From: Verrucomicrobiota bacterium
Lineage (GTDB): Bacteria > Verrucomicrobiota > Kiritimatiellia > CAIQIC01
NCBI GenBank assembly: GCA_004321905.1
Contig: SCQF01000028.1
Span: 1-64,000, forward strand
Reading direction: 5' to 3'
Length of the DNA stretch: 64,000 nucleotides
Part shown: piece by piece, positions 56,396-64,000 of the stretch
Layout of the letters: every line of letters begins with the position of its first letter
Numbering within the stretch: position 1 is the stretch's first letter
The notes under the pieces: generated by a model
Databases searched by the model: none
Told to the model about the DNA's origin: nothing
Seen by the model: only the letters and a program-made list of their open reading frames with translations
Position numbers and translations under genes: made by a program

Positions 56396-57546
56396 TATTT
56401 CTTTGCGCCGTGTCCGCCCGGCGCGCCCGCCGGCGGTACTTTGGCAACATCCATCACCGGCGCACCGGGGAACAGCATCAACTGGCCCAGCACGACGACG
56501 TTTTCATCGCCGTTGACGCCCGCAACAATTTGCAACAAATCGTTGTAACGCACGCCGGTTTTGACCGGGCGCAGATCGGCGGTGCTGTCCGGCTTGGCGA
56601 CGAAGAGATACGGCCCTTGCTTGCCGAACTGCACCGCGCCTTCCGGTACCATCACCGCGTCGTGGAGCATACCGGCGATGATGCGCACTTCGATGAACTG
56701 GCGCGCCCAAAGTTTCAGCTTCGGGTTGGGCAGTTGACCGCGTAGGCGGATCGTACCGGTCTGCTGATCCACGGCGTTATCCAGGAAGGTGAGCGTACCG
56801 GTGTAGTGGTTGGTGTCGCCGCGCGGAATGATATCGAGCTTGATCGGATCGGTCGCCATGACCTGTCGCAGCATCAGCAGATATTCTTCCGAGATGGAAA
56901 ACTCGATGTCCAACGGGTCGTAGCTGCGGATATTCGTCAGGCGCGATTGGCCGGCGGCGACCAAGTTGCCATCGTCCACGTAACGCTTGGAACAGACGCC
57001 GGCGAGCGGCGCAGTGACGGTGCAGCGTTCCAGATTGAGGCGGGCGAGCGCCAACTGCGCTTCGTCGGCTTTGAGTTGCGCGGCAACGGCGGCCTCCTTG
57101 GTTTTGAGCGTGTCGAAATCTTCCTGGGAGACAAGTTTCTTGGCGAGCAGCGGCTGGGTACGCTCCAGTGTCAGGCGGGCGAGTTCCGAGTTCGCGCGAT
57201 CCGCCGCCACCGCGCCTTCGGCCTGCTGCACGCGCGATTCATAGTCACGCGGATCAATCAAAAACAGCGGCTGGCCGTTGGTCACCACCGCGCCATCCTG
57301 AATGAATGTTTTGACGAGTTGCCCCGAAACTTGTGGAATGATGTCCACACTTTCGCGGTCTTCGGTCATGCCGAACGCGCTGATGATCACTGGCGTTTCC
57401 ATTTTTAGCGCCGGCGTCAGCTTGACCGGCATAACCATTTTGTGTGGCGCGCTATCGTGCTTGCCGCAACCCAAGCCAACGAGCAATAATGCCGCCAAGG
57501 TCAGCCCCACCCTGCCGTTCCATTTTTTCGTGCTATCCATGTTCAT
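56395..57546 (-). CDS. RND efflux periplasmic adaptor (membrane fusion protein)
   Basis: The 383-residue protein has a lipoprotein signal LLLVGLGCGK (lipid-attachment Cys at about residue 27). The biotinyl-lipoyl-like half-motifs are QLVKTFIQDGAVVTNGQPLFLID and ERCTVTAPLAGVCSKRYVDDGNLV, flanking a coiled-coil hairpin (about residues 100-165). Beta-barrel and membrane-proximal domains follow. It links the RND pump to TolC. Its start overlaps the tolC-like stop by 4 bp; the ATG two codons later is an alternative. Confidence 0.95.
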   Translation of the reverse strand: MNMDSTKKWNGRVGLTLAALLLVGLGCGKHDSAPHKMVMPVKLTPALKMETPVIISAFGMTEDRESVDIIPQVSGQLVKTFIQDGAVVTNGQPLFLIDPRDYESRVQQAEGAVAADRANSELARLTLERTQPLLAKKLVSQEDFDTLKTKEAAVAAQLKADEAQLALARLNLERCTVTAPLAGVCSKRYVDDGNLVAAGQSRLTNIRSYDPLDIEFSISEEYLLMLRQVMATDPIKLDIIPRGDTNHYTGTLTFLDNAVDQQTGTIRLRGQLPNPKLKLWARQFIEVRIIAGMLHDAVMVPEGAVQFGKQGPYLFVAKPDSTADLRPVKTGVRYNDLLQIVAGVNGDENVVVLGQLMLFPGAPVMDVAKVPPAGAPGGHGAKK

Positions 57547-59000
57547 AATTTTCCTTTTTCCATCGGCGTAGCGCCAGTCGGCCTATCAAGATTATCTTTT
57601 TCCAGTGAGCCGCTGACGAAGGCCAGATTCGCCAGCGCGGTGAAGGCTTCCTGCCGCGCCGCGATGTGCTGACTGCGCGCCTGCGCCAATTGGCTCTCCG
57701 CTCCCAAGAGATCCAGAATGCTTTTGAGACCGGCCTTATAGCTATCCAGCGCCAAATCATAGGCCGCCTGCGAACTGCGGAGCGCCGCGCCGCTGAACTG
57801 GAATTTTTTCAGCGCTGTGGCATAGGTTTGATGCCCGTTCCAGACCTCCGCGCTGGCGGCCAATTCCGCCTGCTGGAGCTGGCTGCGCACCGACTCCGCT
57901 TGCGCCTGCGCCGCCCGTTTGGCGTTGATCGTTTGCAGTCCATCAAAAAAGGTCCATTGCAAACTAAGGCCGCCGGCATACGACCAATCGTTGTCCGGTT
58001 GGAACTGGCCGCTCCAGCGTTCGTTATAATCACGGCTGGCCCGGCCGGTGGCATAGAGGTTGGGCCACTGCTGCGCGCCAGCCACGGTGATGGCGGCTTC
58101 GCTGGCAGCGAGTCGCGCGCGCAAGGCGGCGATGTCCGGCCGCCGTTGGAGCGCCTCGTCAATCAGTTGCGACAGGTGTTGCGTATCCGGCGCCACCGGC
58201 AAATCGTTGGTCGGCGCGATCACTTTCACGGGCGCATCCGCCGGTATACCGAGCGCCTGCGTGAGCGCGGACTGCGCGGTCTTCAGCGCGCCTTCGGCGC
58301 TCGCTTGACCGAGCAGCGCTTGATCGGCGAGTGCCTGCGCCTGAAGCACTTCCAGTTCGTTGCCGACACCGTTGGCCTGCCGCAGTTTCGCGGCTTCCAG
58401 CGCCGTTTGCGCGTCCTGCACCTGCGCCTGTGCGGCTTCCAACCCGGCCTGTGCGCTGACCACGCCAAAATAGGCGTTTTGGACGGCAAGCAATACCGCT
58501 TGCAGCGTGCGATTGAAGGTGAAATTTGCCGCATACACGGTCTGTAACGCCTGTTCCACCGCCGCGCTACGTCCACCGCCGAAGTTGATGATCAGATAAT
58601 TCAACTGCAAAGCCGGCCCGTATTGCAAATAGTCCGAGCTGAGCGTGTCCGGATTGGCGTCCGTACGGGCGCGCGATACATTGCCCGCCGCGGTGAGTGT
58701 CGGCAGAAAATAGCCCCGCGCCTGCGCGACTTGCGCCGCCGCCACGCGCGCATCGTTCCACGCCTTGCGGGTGGCCGGATTATTTTGCAACGCCAGATCG
58801 GCCAGTTCGGCCAGCGACTGCGGTTTGGGAAAATCGGGCTGCCGTGCGCGGATTTCCTGCCATGTCTTTTCCGTTGCTTGCGCCGCCCGCGGCGGCGACC
58901 ACGGCGTCGCGACCGAAGCCGGCGCCGACGCCGACCTGCATCCCGCCAGCAAAACCAAGACTCCGGCAGCCACCCCACACGCCCAAAAATAATTTTTCAT
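57543..59000 (-). CDS. TolC-family outer-membrane efflux lipoprotein
   Basis: The 485-residue protein has lipobox VLVLLAGCRS (Cys at residue 21) and two OEP repeats. The long helices include AQTALEAAKLRQANGVGNELEVLQAQALADQALL and AAYDLALDSYKAGLKSILDLLGAESQLAQARSQHIA, in line with a trimeric channel-tunnel. NodT/OprM-type lipidation is expected. It overlaps marR and the adaptor gene by 4 bp on each side, so the pump genes form one transcript. Confidence 0.95.
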   Translation of the reverse strand: MKNYFWACGVAAGVLVLLAGCRSASAPASVATPWSPPRAAQATEKTWQEIRARQPDFPKPQSLAELADLALQNNPATRKAWNDARVAAAQVAQARGYFLPTLTAAGNVSRARTDANPDTLSSDYLQYGPALQLNYLIINFGGGRSAAVEQALQTVYAANFTFNRTLQAVLLAVQNAYFGVVSAQAGLEAAQAQVQDAQTALEAAKLRQANGVGNELEVLQAQALADQALLGQASAEGALKTAQSALTQALGIPADAPVKVIAPTNDLPVAPDTQHLSQLIDEALQRRPDIAALRARLAASEAAITVAGAQQWPNLYATGRASRDYNERWSGQFQPDNDWSYAGGLSLQWTFFDGLQTINAKRAAQAQAESVRSQLQQAELAASAEVWNGHQTYATALKKFQFSGAALRSSQAAYDLALDSYKAGLKSILDLLGAESQLAQARSQHIAARQEAFTALANLAFVSGSLEKDNLDRPTGATPMEKGKL

Positions 59001-59467
59001 GAAAGCCCCTCACGGCTCGATGCATCGGCCAACCCCTGCACCAGTTTCTCGATCGTCACCAAAAAATTCATCCGCTCGGCGCGCGTCAGCCGGCTGAACC
59101 AGCGGACCAGGGTCGCCTGCTTTTGACGGCGGGTTGCATCCATACAGCGCCGACCTTTGGCCGTGAGCGCCACGCGCACCACCCGCCGGTCGGTCTGACT
59201 CCGGCGGCGCTGCACCAACCCGCGCCGGGCGAGCCGGTCCACCAACCCGGTCGTGGTGGAACACTGCAAATGCAAGCGCTCGGCCAAGGCGCACATCGTA
59301 CACGCCGAACATTCCATCAAATGTTCCAGCGTCCAGAGTTGCGGCAAGGTGACATCGCCCTGCGGAAAGGAGGTGCGATCGTAGCACGACATCTCACGCC
59401 CCAGGCGCGGCAGCAGATGCGTCAACCGTTCGGCAAATTTTTCGACCGATAGACTTGCGCTGCGCAT
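58997..59467 (-). CDS. MarR-family transcriptional regulator
   Basis: The 156-residue winged-helix protein has CTMCALAERLHLQCSTTTGLVDRLARRGLVQRRRSQTDRRVVRVALTAKG, the MarR recognition helix and wing with the DRR signature. It is cysteine-rich at the N-terminal side of the HTH (ECSACTMCALAE), which might permit redox sensing (inference). It is the first gene of the pump operon, so it probably autoregulates and represses efflux. ATG 59467 lies 3 bp from a perfect operator-like palindrome. Confidence 0.93.
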   Translation of the reverse strand: MRSASLSVEKFAERLTHLLPRLGREMSCYDRTSFPQGDVTLPQLWTLEHLMECSACTMCALAERLHLQCSTTTGLVDRLARRGLVQRRRSQTDRRVVRVALTAKGRRCMDATRRQKQATLVRWFSRLTRAERMNFLVTIEKLVQGLADASSREGLS

Positions 59468-59469
59468 TT

Positions 59470-59508
59470 TATATTTCGCCTTCCAAAATATTTGACGGGC
59501 GAAATATA
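59470..59508. promoter_or_regulatory. Probable MarR operator
   Basis: TATATTTCGCC (59470-59480) and GGCGAAATATA (59498-59508) are perfect 11-bp inverted repeats, 28 bp apart centre to centre, directly upstream of marR. Binding here would block transcription of the whole pump operon. Confidence 0.65.
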
Positions 59509-59547
59509 CCGCGGACACCGCAAAGCGCAAGCGCAAAGACGGTCCAC

Positions 59548-59598
59548 GTTTCCAAGGCCTGGAAAAACCGCCGCCGCACTTTTCCAAGCCTCGGAAAC
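59548..59598. repeat. Phased palindrome pair (32-bp spacing)
   Basis: Copies at 59548-59566 (CGTTTCCAAGGCCTGGAAA region) and 59580-59598 (TTTTCCAA-GCC-TCGGAAAC) lie in the divergent marR/HPr spacer. Confidence 0.88.
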
Positions 59599-59734
59599 CG
59601 CGCGGACTTTTTTGCGAATCCCGCTTGCCGCCCGCCCCTGGGCGCGTTACTATGACGCCGCAGCCAGCGTGTGGACGTGTGGACGGGATGGCCATGCACG
59701 GCATGCAGGTGATAATGATTTTGTGAGCACGCCG

Positions 59735-60028
59735 ATGGAAATAGCCCGCGACGAAAGCAACGCGTTAACGCGCATCGTGACCATCCAGAACCGGTTTGGC
59801 ATCCATGCCCGTCCCGCGGCGCTGTTCGTCAAAACCGCCAATCGCTTCCAATGCGATATTTCTGTGGAGAAGGACGACGTGCGCGTCTCCGGCAAGAGCA
59901 TCATCGGCTTGATGACCATCGAAGGCTATCAAGGGGCCACGATCCGCATCAGCGCCACGGGAGCCGATGCGCCGGAGGCGCTCGATGCACTCGAGGAACT
60001 GGTCGCACAGAAATTCTTCGAGGACTGA
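59735..60028 (+). CDS. ptsH: Phosphocarrier protein HPr
   Basis: The 97-residue protein has the phosphorylated histidine in RFGIHARPAALFVKTA and the regulatory serine in VSGKSIIGLMTIEG. It ends ALEELVAQKFFED. It carries phosphate from EI to sugar permeases. The N-terminus is about 12 residues longer than usual. GTG 59723 is an alternative start, and neither start has a clear Shine-Dalgarno sequence. ptsI begins 2 bp after its stop. Confidence 0.92.
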   Translation: MEIARDESNALTRIVTIQNRFGIHARPAALFVKTANRFQCDISVEKDDVRVSGKSIIGLMTIEGYQGATIRISATGADAPEALDALEELVAQKFFED

Positions 60029-60029
60029 T

Positions 60030-61814
60030 GTGACCACCGGAACCTCAACGCCACGCACGGCGGAGTTGGAATTCAAAGGCGTCGGGGTTTCGCCGGGGAT
60101 CGCCATTGGCGCCGCGTTCATTGTCGCGCCCGATGACGATACGGTGGTGATGCGCGAGATCACGGTCGCAGATGTCCCCCGCGAACTCCAACGGTTTGAG
60201 AACGCGCTCGTCGTCACCCGGCAGCAAATTCACGACCTCCAACACCGGATGACGGCGGAACTGGGCCAGGAAAGCGCCCAGATTTTTGAAGCCCACCTGC
60301 TCATGCTGGAAGACCGCGCGATTCTCGACGAAGTCGTGCGGGTCTTGAAAACCAAGCTGCAAAACATCGAATTCGTTGTCCAGCAGGTGGCGGAGCGCTA
60401 CACACAAGCCCTGCTCCGCCTGGAGGATGACTATTTGCGCGAGCGCGCGGTGGATGTCCGCGACATCGCGCGACGGTTGCTGCGCAATCTGGCGGGCCAC
60501 AGCAGTTCGGCCCTCGCCGACCTCGATCAGCCGTGCATCGTTATCGCGCACGATCTTTCGCCCTCGGAGACCGCCGGCCTGAACCGCGAAAAGGTGTTGG
60601 GGTTTGCCACCGACCTGGGCAGTCCCACCAGCCATACGGCGATCATGGCGCGCGCGTTGGGTATCCCGGCCGTGGTCGGCATGCACGATATCAGCCTGCG
60701 CGTCGCGGCCAACGATGCAGTGCTCGTGGATGGCCAGCACGGCCAGGTATTTATTCAGCCGGCGCGTGAACGCCTCGAACGTTATGAGCGCAAAGCCAAA
60801 GATCGGCGCACCATCCAGGCGCGCCTGACCACACTACGGGATCAACCCGCCCGCACCCGCGACGGTTACGACATTCCCCTCGCGGCCAACATCGAACAGC
60901 CCAGCGATGTGGATTCCGTTCTCACCAACGGCGCGGTGGGCATCGGCCTCTATCGCACCGAATTCTTGTTCGTCAAAAGCGACCATCTCCCGACGGAGGA
61001 CGAACAAGCGGCGGCCTACGAAGACGTCGCCCGCCGGGTGGCCCCGTATCCCGCGATCATCCGCACGATGGATATCGGTGGCGACAAGTTTGTCTCGCAC
61101 CTGAAAATGCCCCAACAGGTTAACCCGTTCATGGGCTGGCGGGCGATCCGGTTCTGCCTGGCGCAACCGGATATTTTCAAGACGCAACTCCGCGCGATTC
61201 TCCGGGCGAGCACACTCCGCAACGTGAAAATCATGTACCCCATGATCAGCAACGTGAAGGAAGTCATCGAGGCCAACCGGCTGCTGGCCGAAGCCAAGAC
61301 GGAACTCGCCGCGCGCAGCGTTGCGTTCGACCCCGACATCGAGGTCGGCGTGATGATCGAAGTGCCGTCGGCGGCGCTCACCGCCGATCTGATTGCACCC
61401 CACATTCGCTTTTTCAGTATCGGGACCAACGACTTGGTTCAATACACGCTGGCCGTGGATCGCGTCAACGAGTTGGTGACCAATCTCTATGAGCCGACGC
61501 ATCCGGCGATCCTCAAGCTGATCAAGAATACGATTGATGTCGGGCACGAGCATGGCCTCTGGACGGGCGTCTGCGGCGAAATGGGCGGAAACCCGCTGTT
61601 GGTGCCGCTGCTCATCGGCTTGGGCATTGATGAACTTAGCATCAATGCGCCCGGTATACCGCTGGTCAAGGACGTGATCCGCAGTCTGCGTTTTTCGCAG
61701 GCCGAGGAACTCGCGCAGCAGGCGTTGCGTTCCGGCTCTGCGGAGGAAGTGCTCGCGAATTGCCGCGCGCTGGTCAATCACACAGCCCCGGAAATTCTTG
61801 AATTGGTCGAATAA
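60030..61814 (+). CDS. ptsI: Phosphoenolpyruvate-protein phosphotransferase (EI)
   Basis: The 594-residue enzyme transfers phosphate from PEP to HPr. It has the N-terminal FKGVGVSPGIAIGAAF, the active histidine in DLGSPTSHTAIMARALGIPAVVG (about residue 207), GIGLYRTEFLF, and the PEP-binding MIEVPSAALTADLIAPHIRFFSIGTNDLVQYTLAVDRVNE. The catalytic cysteine is in GVCGEMGG. GTG 60030 with AGGA 6 bp upstream is the start. No EII permease is in the window, so the pair may be regulatory or serve distant permeases. Confidence 0.96.
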   Translation: MTTGTSTPRTAELEFKGVGVSPGIAIGAAFIVAPDDDTVVMREITVADVPRELQRFENALVVTRQQIHDLQHRMTAELGQESAQIFEAHLLMLEDRAILDEVVRVLKTKLQNIEFVVQQVAERYTQALLRLEDDYLRERAVDVRDIARRLLRNLAGHSSSALADLDQPCIVIAHDLSPSETAGLNREKVLGFATDLGSPTSHTAIMARALGIPAVVGMHDISLRVAANDAVLVDGQHGQVFIQPARERLERYERKAKDRRTIQARLTTLRDQPARTRDGYDIPLAANIEQPSDVDSVLTNGAVGIGLYRTEFLFVKSDHLPTEDEQAAAYEDVARRVAPYPAIIRTMDIGGDKFVSHLKMPQQVNPFMGWRAIRFCLAQPDIFKTQLRAILRASTLRNVKIMYPMISNVKEVIEANRLLAEAKTELAARSVAFDPDIEVGVMIEVPSAALTADLIAPHIRFFSIGTNDLVQYTLAVDRVNELVTNLYEPTHPAILKLIKNTIDVGHEHGLWTGVCGEMGGNPLLVPLLIGLGIDELSINAPGIPLVKDVIRSLRFSQAEELAQQALRSGSAEEVLANCRALVNHTAPEILELVE

Positions 61815-61825
61815 CCCGCTATAGT
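61798..61825 (+). promoter_or_regulatory. metK promoter
   Basis: TTGAAT (61798-61803), 16 bp, TATAGT (61820-61825), overlapping the end of ptsI and 31 bp upstream of the metK ATG. Confidence 0.5.
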
Positions 61826-61856
61826 GCGCCAACTTTTTTCACGAAAGGAAAACGCC

Positions 61857-63062
<1,206 letters not shown>

Positions 63063-63111
63063 AAGAGCCCCTTCGCGTAAATAAAGTGGTCCCGATGCGG
63101 CAGCGGGATCG

Positions 63112-63162
63112 TTTTCCAAGGCTTGGAAAACCTTGGCACACGCTTTTTCAACCCTTGGAAAA
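63112..63162. repeat. Phased palindrome pair (32-bp spacing)
   Basis: Copies at 63112-63130 (TTTTCCAA-GGC-TTGGAAAA) and 63144-63162 (TTTTTCAA-CCC-TTGGAAAA) lie after metK. The spacer 63163-63267 shows nothing further. Confidence 0.9.
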
Positions 63163-63267
63163 AGACGCCTAACAAAGAAAGCAGCACAATAAAAATACCG
63201 GCCTAACGTTTTTAGGGTGGCGGATGATTCTGATGAAACAAGCAGCAGCCCAATTGAAGGTGTCGAC

Positions 63268-64000
63268 ATGAACGTCACTCGTCAGCATTCAGAGCACACC
63301 GATGTGATCACGCTGGAACGCGGCGCGCTGCAAGAGCGCTTCATCAGCGTGCGGCGGAACGGGACGGATGCGCTGGCGATTTTTGACGATTTTCCACCCG
63401 CGTCGGGCACTATGGTCGCACAAATGGTGTTCGGCGGTTGCGGTTTCCACGACGCCGCGCGGGCGCGGATGGCCGGCGCGGGCTGGCCGTTGCTCTGGGT
63501 GCAAGGCGATGTGTGCACCGGCACGCACGTGGCCGGCGTACAGGCCTTCGCGCTTGATGGTTCGCCACTCCGGCGTGTTGTGCTCGATGACCGCGTGGTC
63601 GGCAGCTTTTGGTCGGATGCGGATGCCGACTACTGTTTGTTGGCCGGTATTCTACCCGCCGATCTCACCGCCGACCGCACCATTCAAACGCGCAGTTGTT
63701 TTGAGCGCATCGAAGCCGCGCTACAGATGGTCGGCATGGACTTCGCCCATGTCATCCGCACCTGGCTGTTTCTCGACAACTTGCTGGATTGGTATGATGA
63801 ATTCAATGCGGCACGCACCACGTTTTTCCAAGAGCACGGCGTGTTCAATCGCTTGGTCCCCGCCAGCACCGGTATCGGCGCCGGTAATCCCGCCGGCGCA
63901 GCACTGGCCGCTGGCGCGCTCGCCATCCGCCCCCGGCACAACCGCGTGAGCATTCAGGAAGTCTCCTCGCCCCTGCAATGCCCGGCTACGAAATACCGCA
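63268..64000 (+). CDS. RidA/YjgF-like protein (truncated by window end)
   Basis: An open frame from ATG 63268 runs uninterrupted for 244 codons to the end of the window. The C-terminal part (SCFERIEAALQMVGMDFAHVIRTWLFLDNLLDWYDEFNAARTTFF, then VPASTGIGAGNPAGAALAAGALAI and EVSSPLQCPATKYR) matches the RidA/chorismatase-like superfamily. The pattern is a trimeric enamine deaminase fold preceded by a divergent N-terminal half. The substrate is unknown. No strong Shine-Dalgarno sequence is seen (GAAGG about 8 bp upstream). Confidence 0.7.
   Translation, partial: MNVTRQHSEHTDVITLERGALQERFISVRRNGTDALAIFDDFPPASGTMVAQMVFGGCGFHDAARARMAGAGWPLLWVQGDVCTGTHVAGVQAFALDGSPLRRVVLDDRVVGSFWSDADADYCLLAGILPADLTADRTIQTRSCFERIEAALQMVGMDFAHVIRTWLFLDNLLDWYDEFNAARTTFFQEHGVFNRLVPASTGIGAGNPAGAALAAGALAIRPRHNRVSIQEVSSPLQCPATKYR

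Overview
The window is about 64 kb of chromosomal DNA from a Gram-negative-type bacterium. It encodes a FadL-type porin, a DUF481 outer-membrane protein and a TolC/MFP/RND tripartite pump. Most of it is GC-rich and densely coding, with many 4-bp ATGA gene overlaps. A short ketol-acid reductoisomerase of the fungal/mitochondrial type, a NifA-like regulator, HPr/EI, abundant intergenic hairpins and secreted glycoside hydrolase/esterase genes fit the PVC superphylum (Verrucomicrobiota/Kiritimatiellota-like). That placement is inference only. No tRNA, rRNA, CRISPR array or intact transposase gene was found.

Layout. 0-17 kb is housekeeping: a GT-B glycosyltransferase, argS, small membrane proteins, an ABC-2 permease, two Opp/Dpp ATPases with an agmatine deiminase, yggS-proC-AsmA-like, dinB, mscL-DUF481, and a secreted glycoside hydrolase plus alpha/beta hydrolase. 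17-27.5 kb holds a decayed IS200-type transposase, ilvC, a DEAD-box helicase and a queuosine block (queF, queD, queC, queE). This block is followed by an AT-rich two-gene islet (DUF1828-like plus an unknown partner), a FadL porin and malic enzyme. 27.5-40 kb is a nitrogen block: glutamine-dependent NAD synthase, a NifA-type activator, two amt-P-II modules each preceded by a good sigma-54 promoter, then a siroheme nitrite/sulfite reductase with a TPR-GltD-ferredoxin partner. 40-51 kb has argD, an AT-rich islet (metallophosphoesterase, brnTA), a nucleoside-salvage operon (deoA, PNP, cdd, trmL), nadD-rsfS, and a type III polyketide synthase divergent from a UbiE-like methyltransferase and a MATE exporter. 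51-64 kb has a MITE-disrupted small membrane gene, a secreted alpha/alpha-toroid protein, a marR-tolC-MFP-RND operon, HPr-EI, metK and a truncated RidA-like gene.

The most striking feature is a dispersed palindrome, TTTTCCAANNNTTGGAAAA. It occurs at most gene junctions where neighbouring genes do not abut or overlap, usually as pairs. In 16 of 19 adjacent pairs the spacing is exactly 32 bp; two are 31 bp and one is 22 bp, close to whole helical turns. The same spacing holds for a three-element array and for pairs embedded inside coding sequences (PNP, esterase, deoA). The AT-rich islets lack these elements. A second, REPIN-like family consists of GC-rich hairpins with trinucleotide loops, often bounded by GTAG/CTAC; one copy sits in frame inside nadE. 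Other notable structures are a duplicated deoA promoter and 5' end in front of brnTA, and an apparent TA-target MITE whose removal restores an open reading frame.
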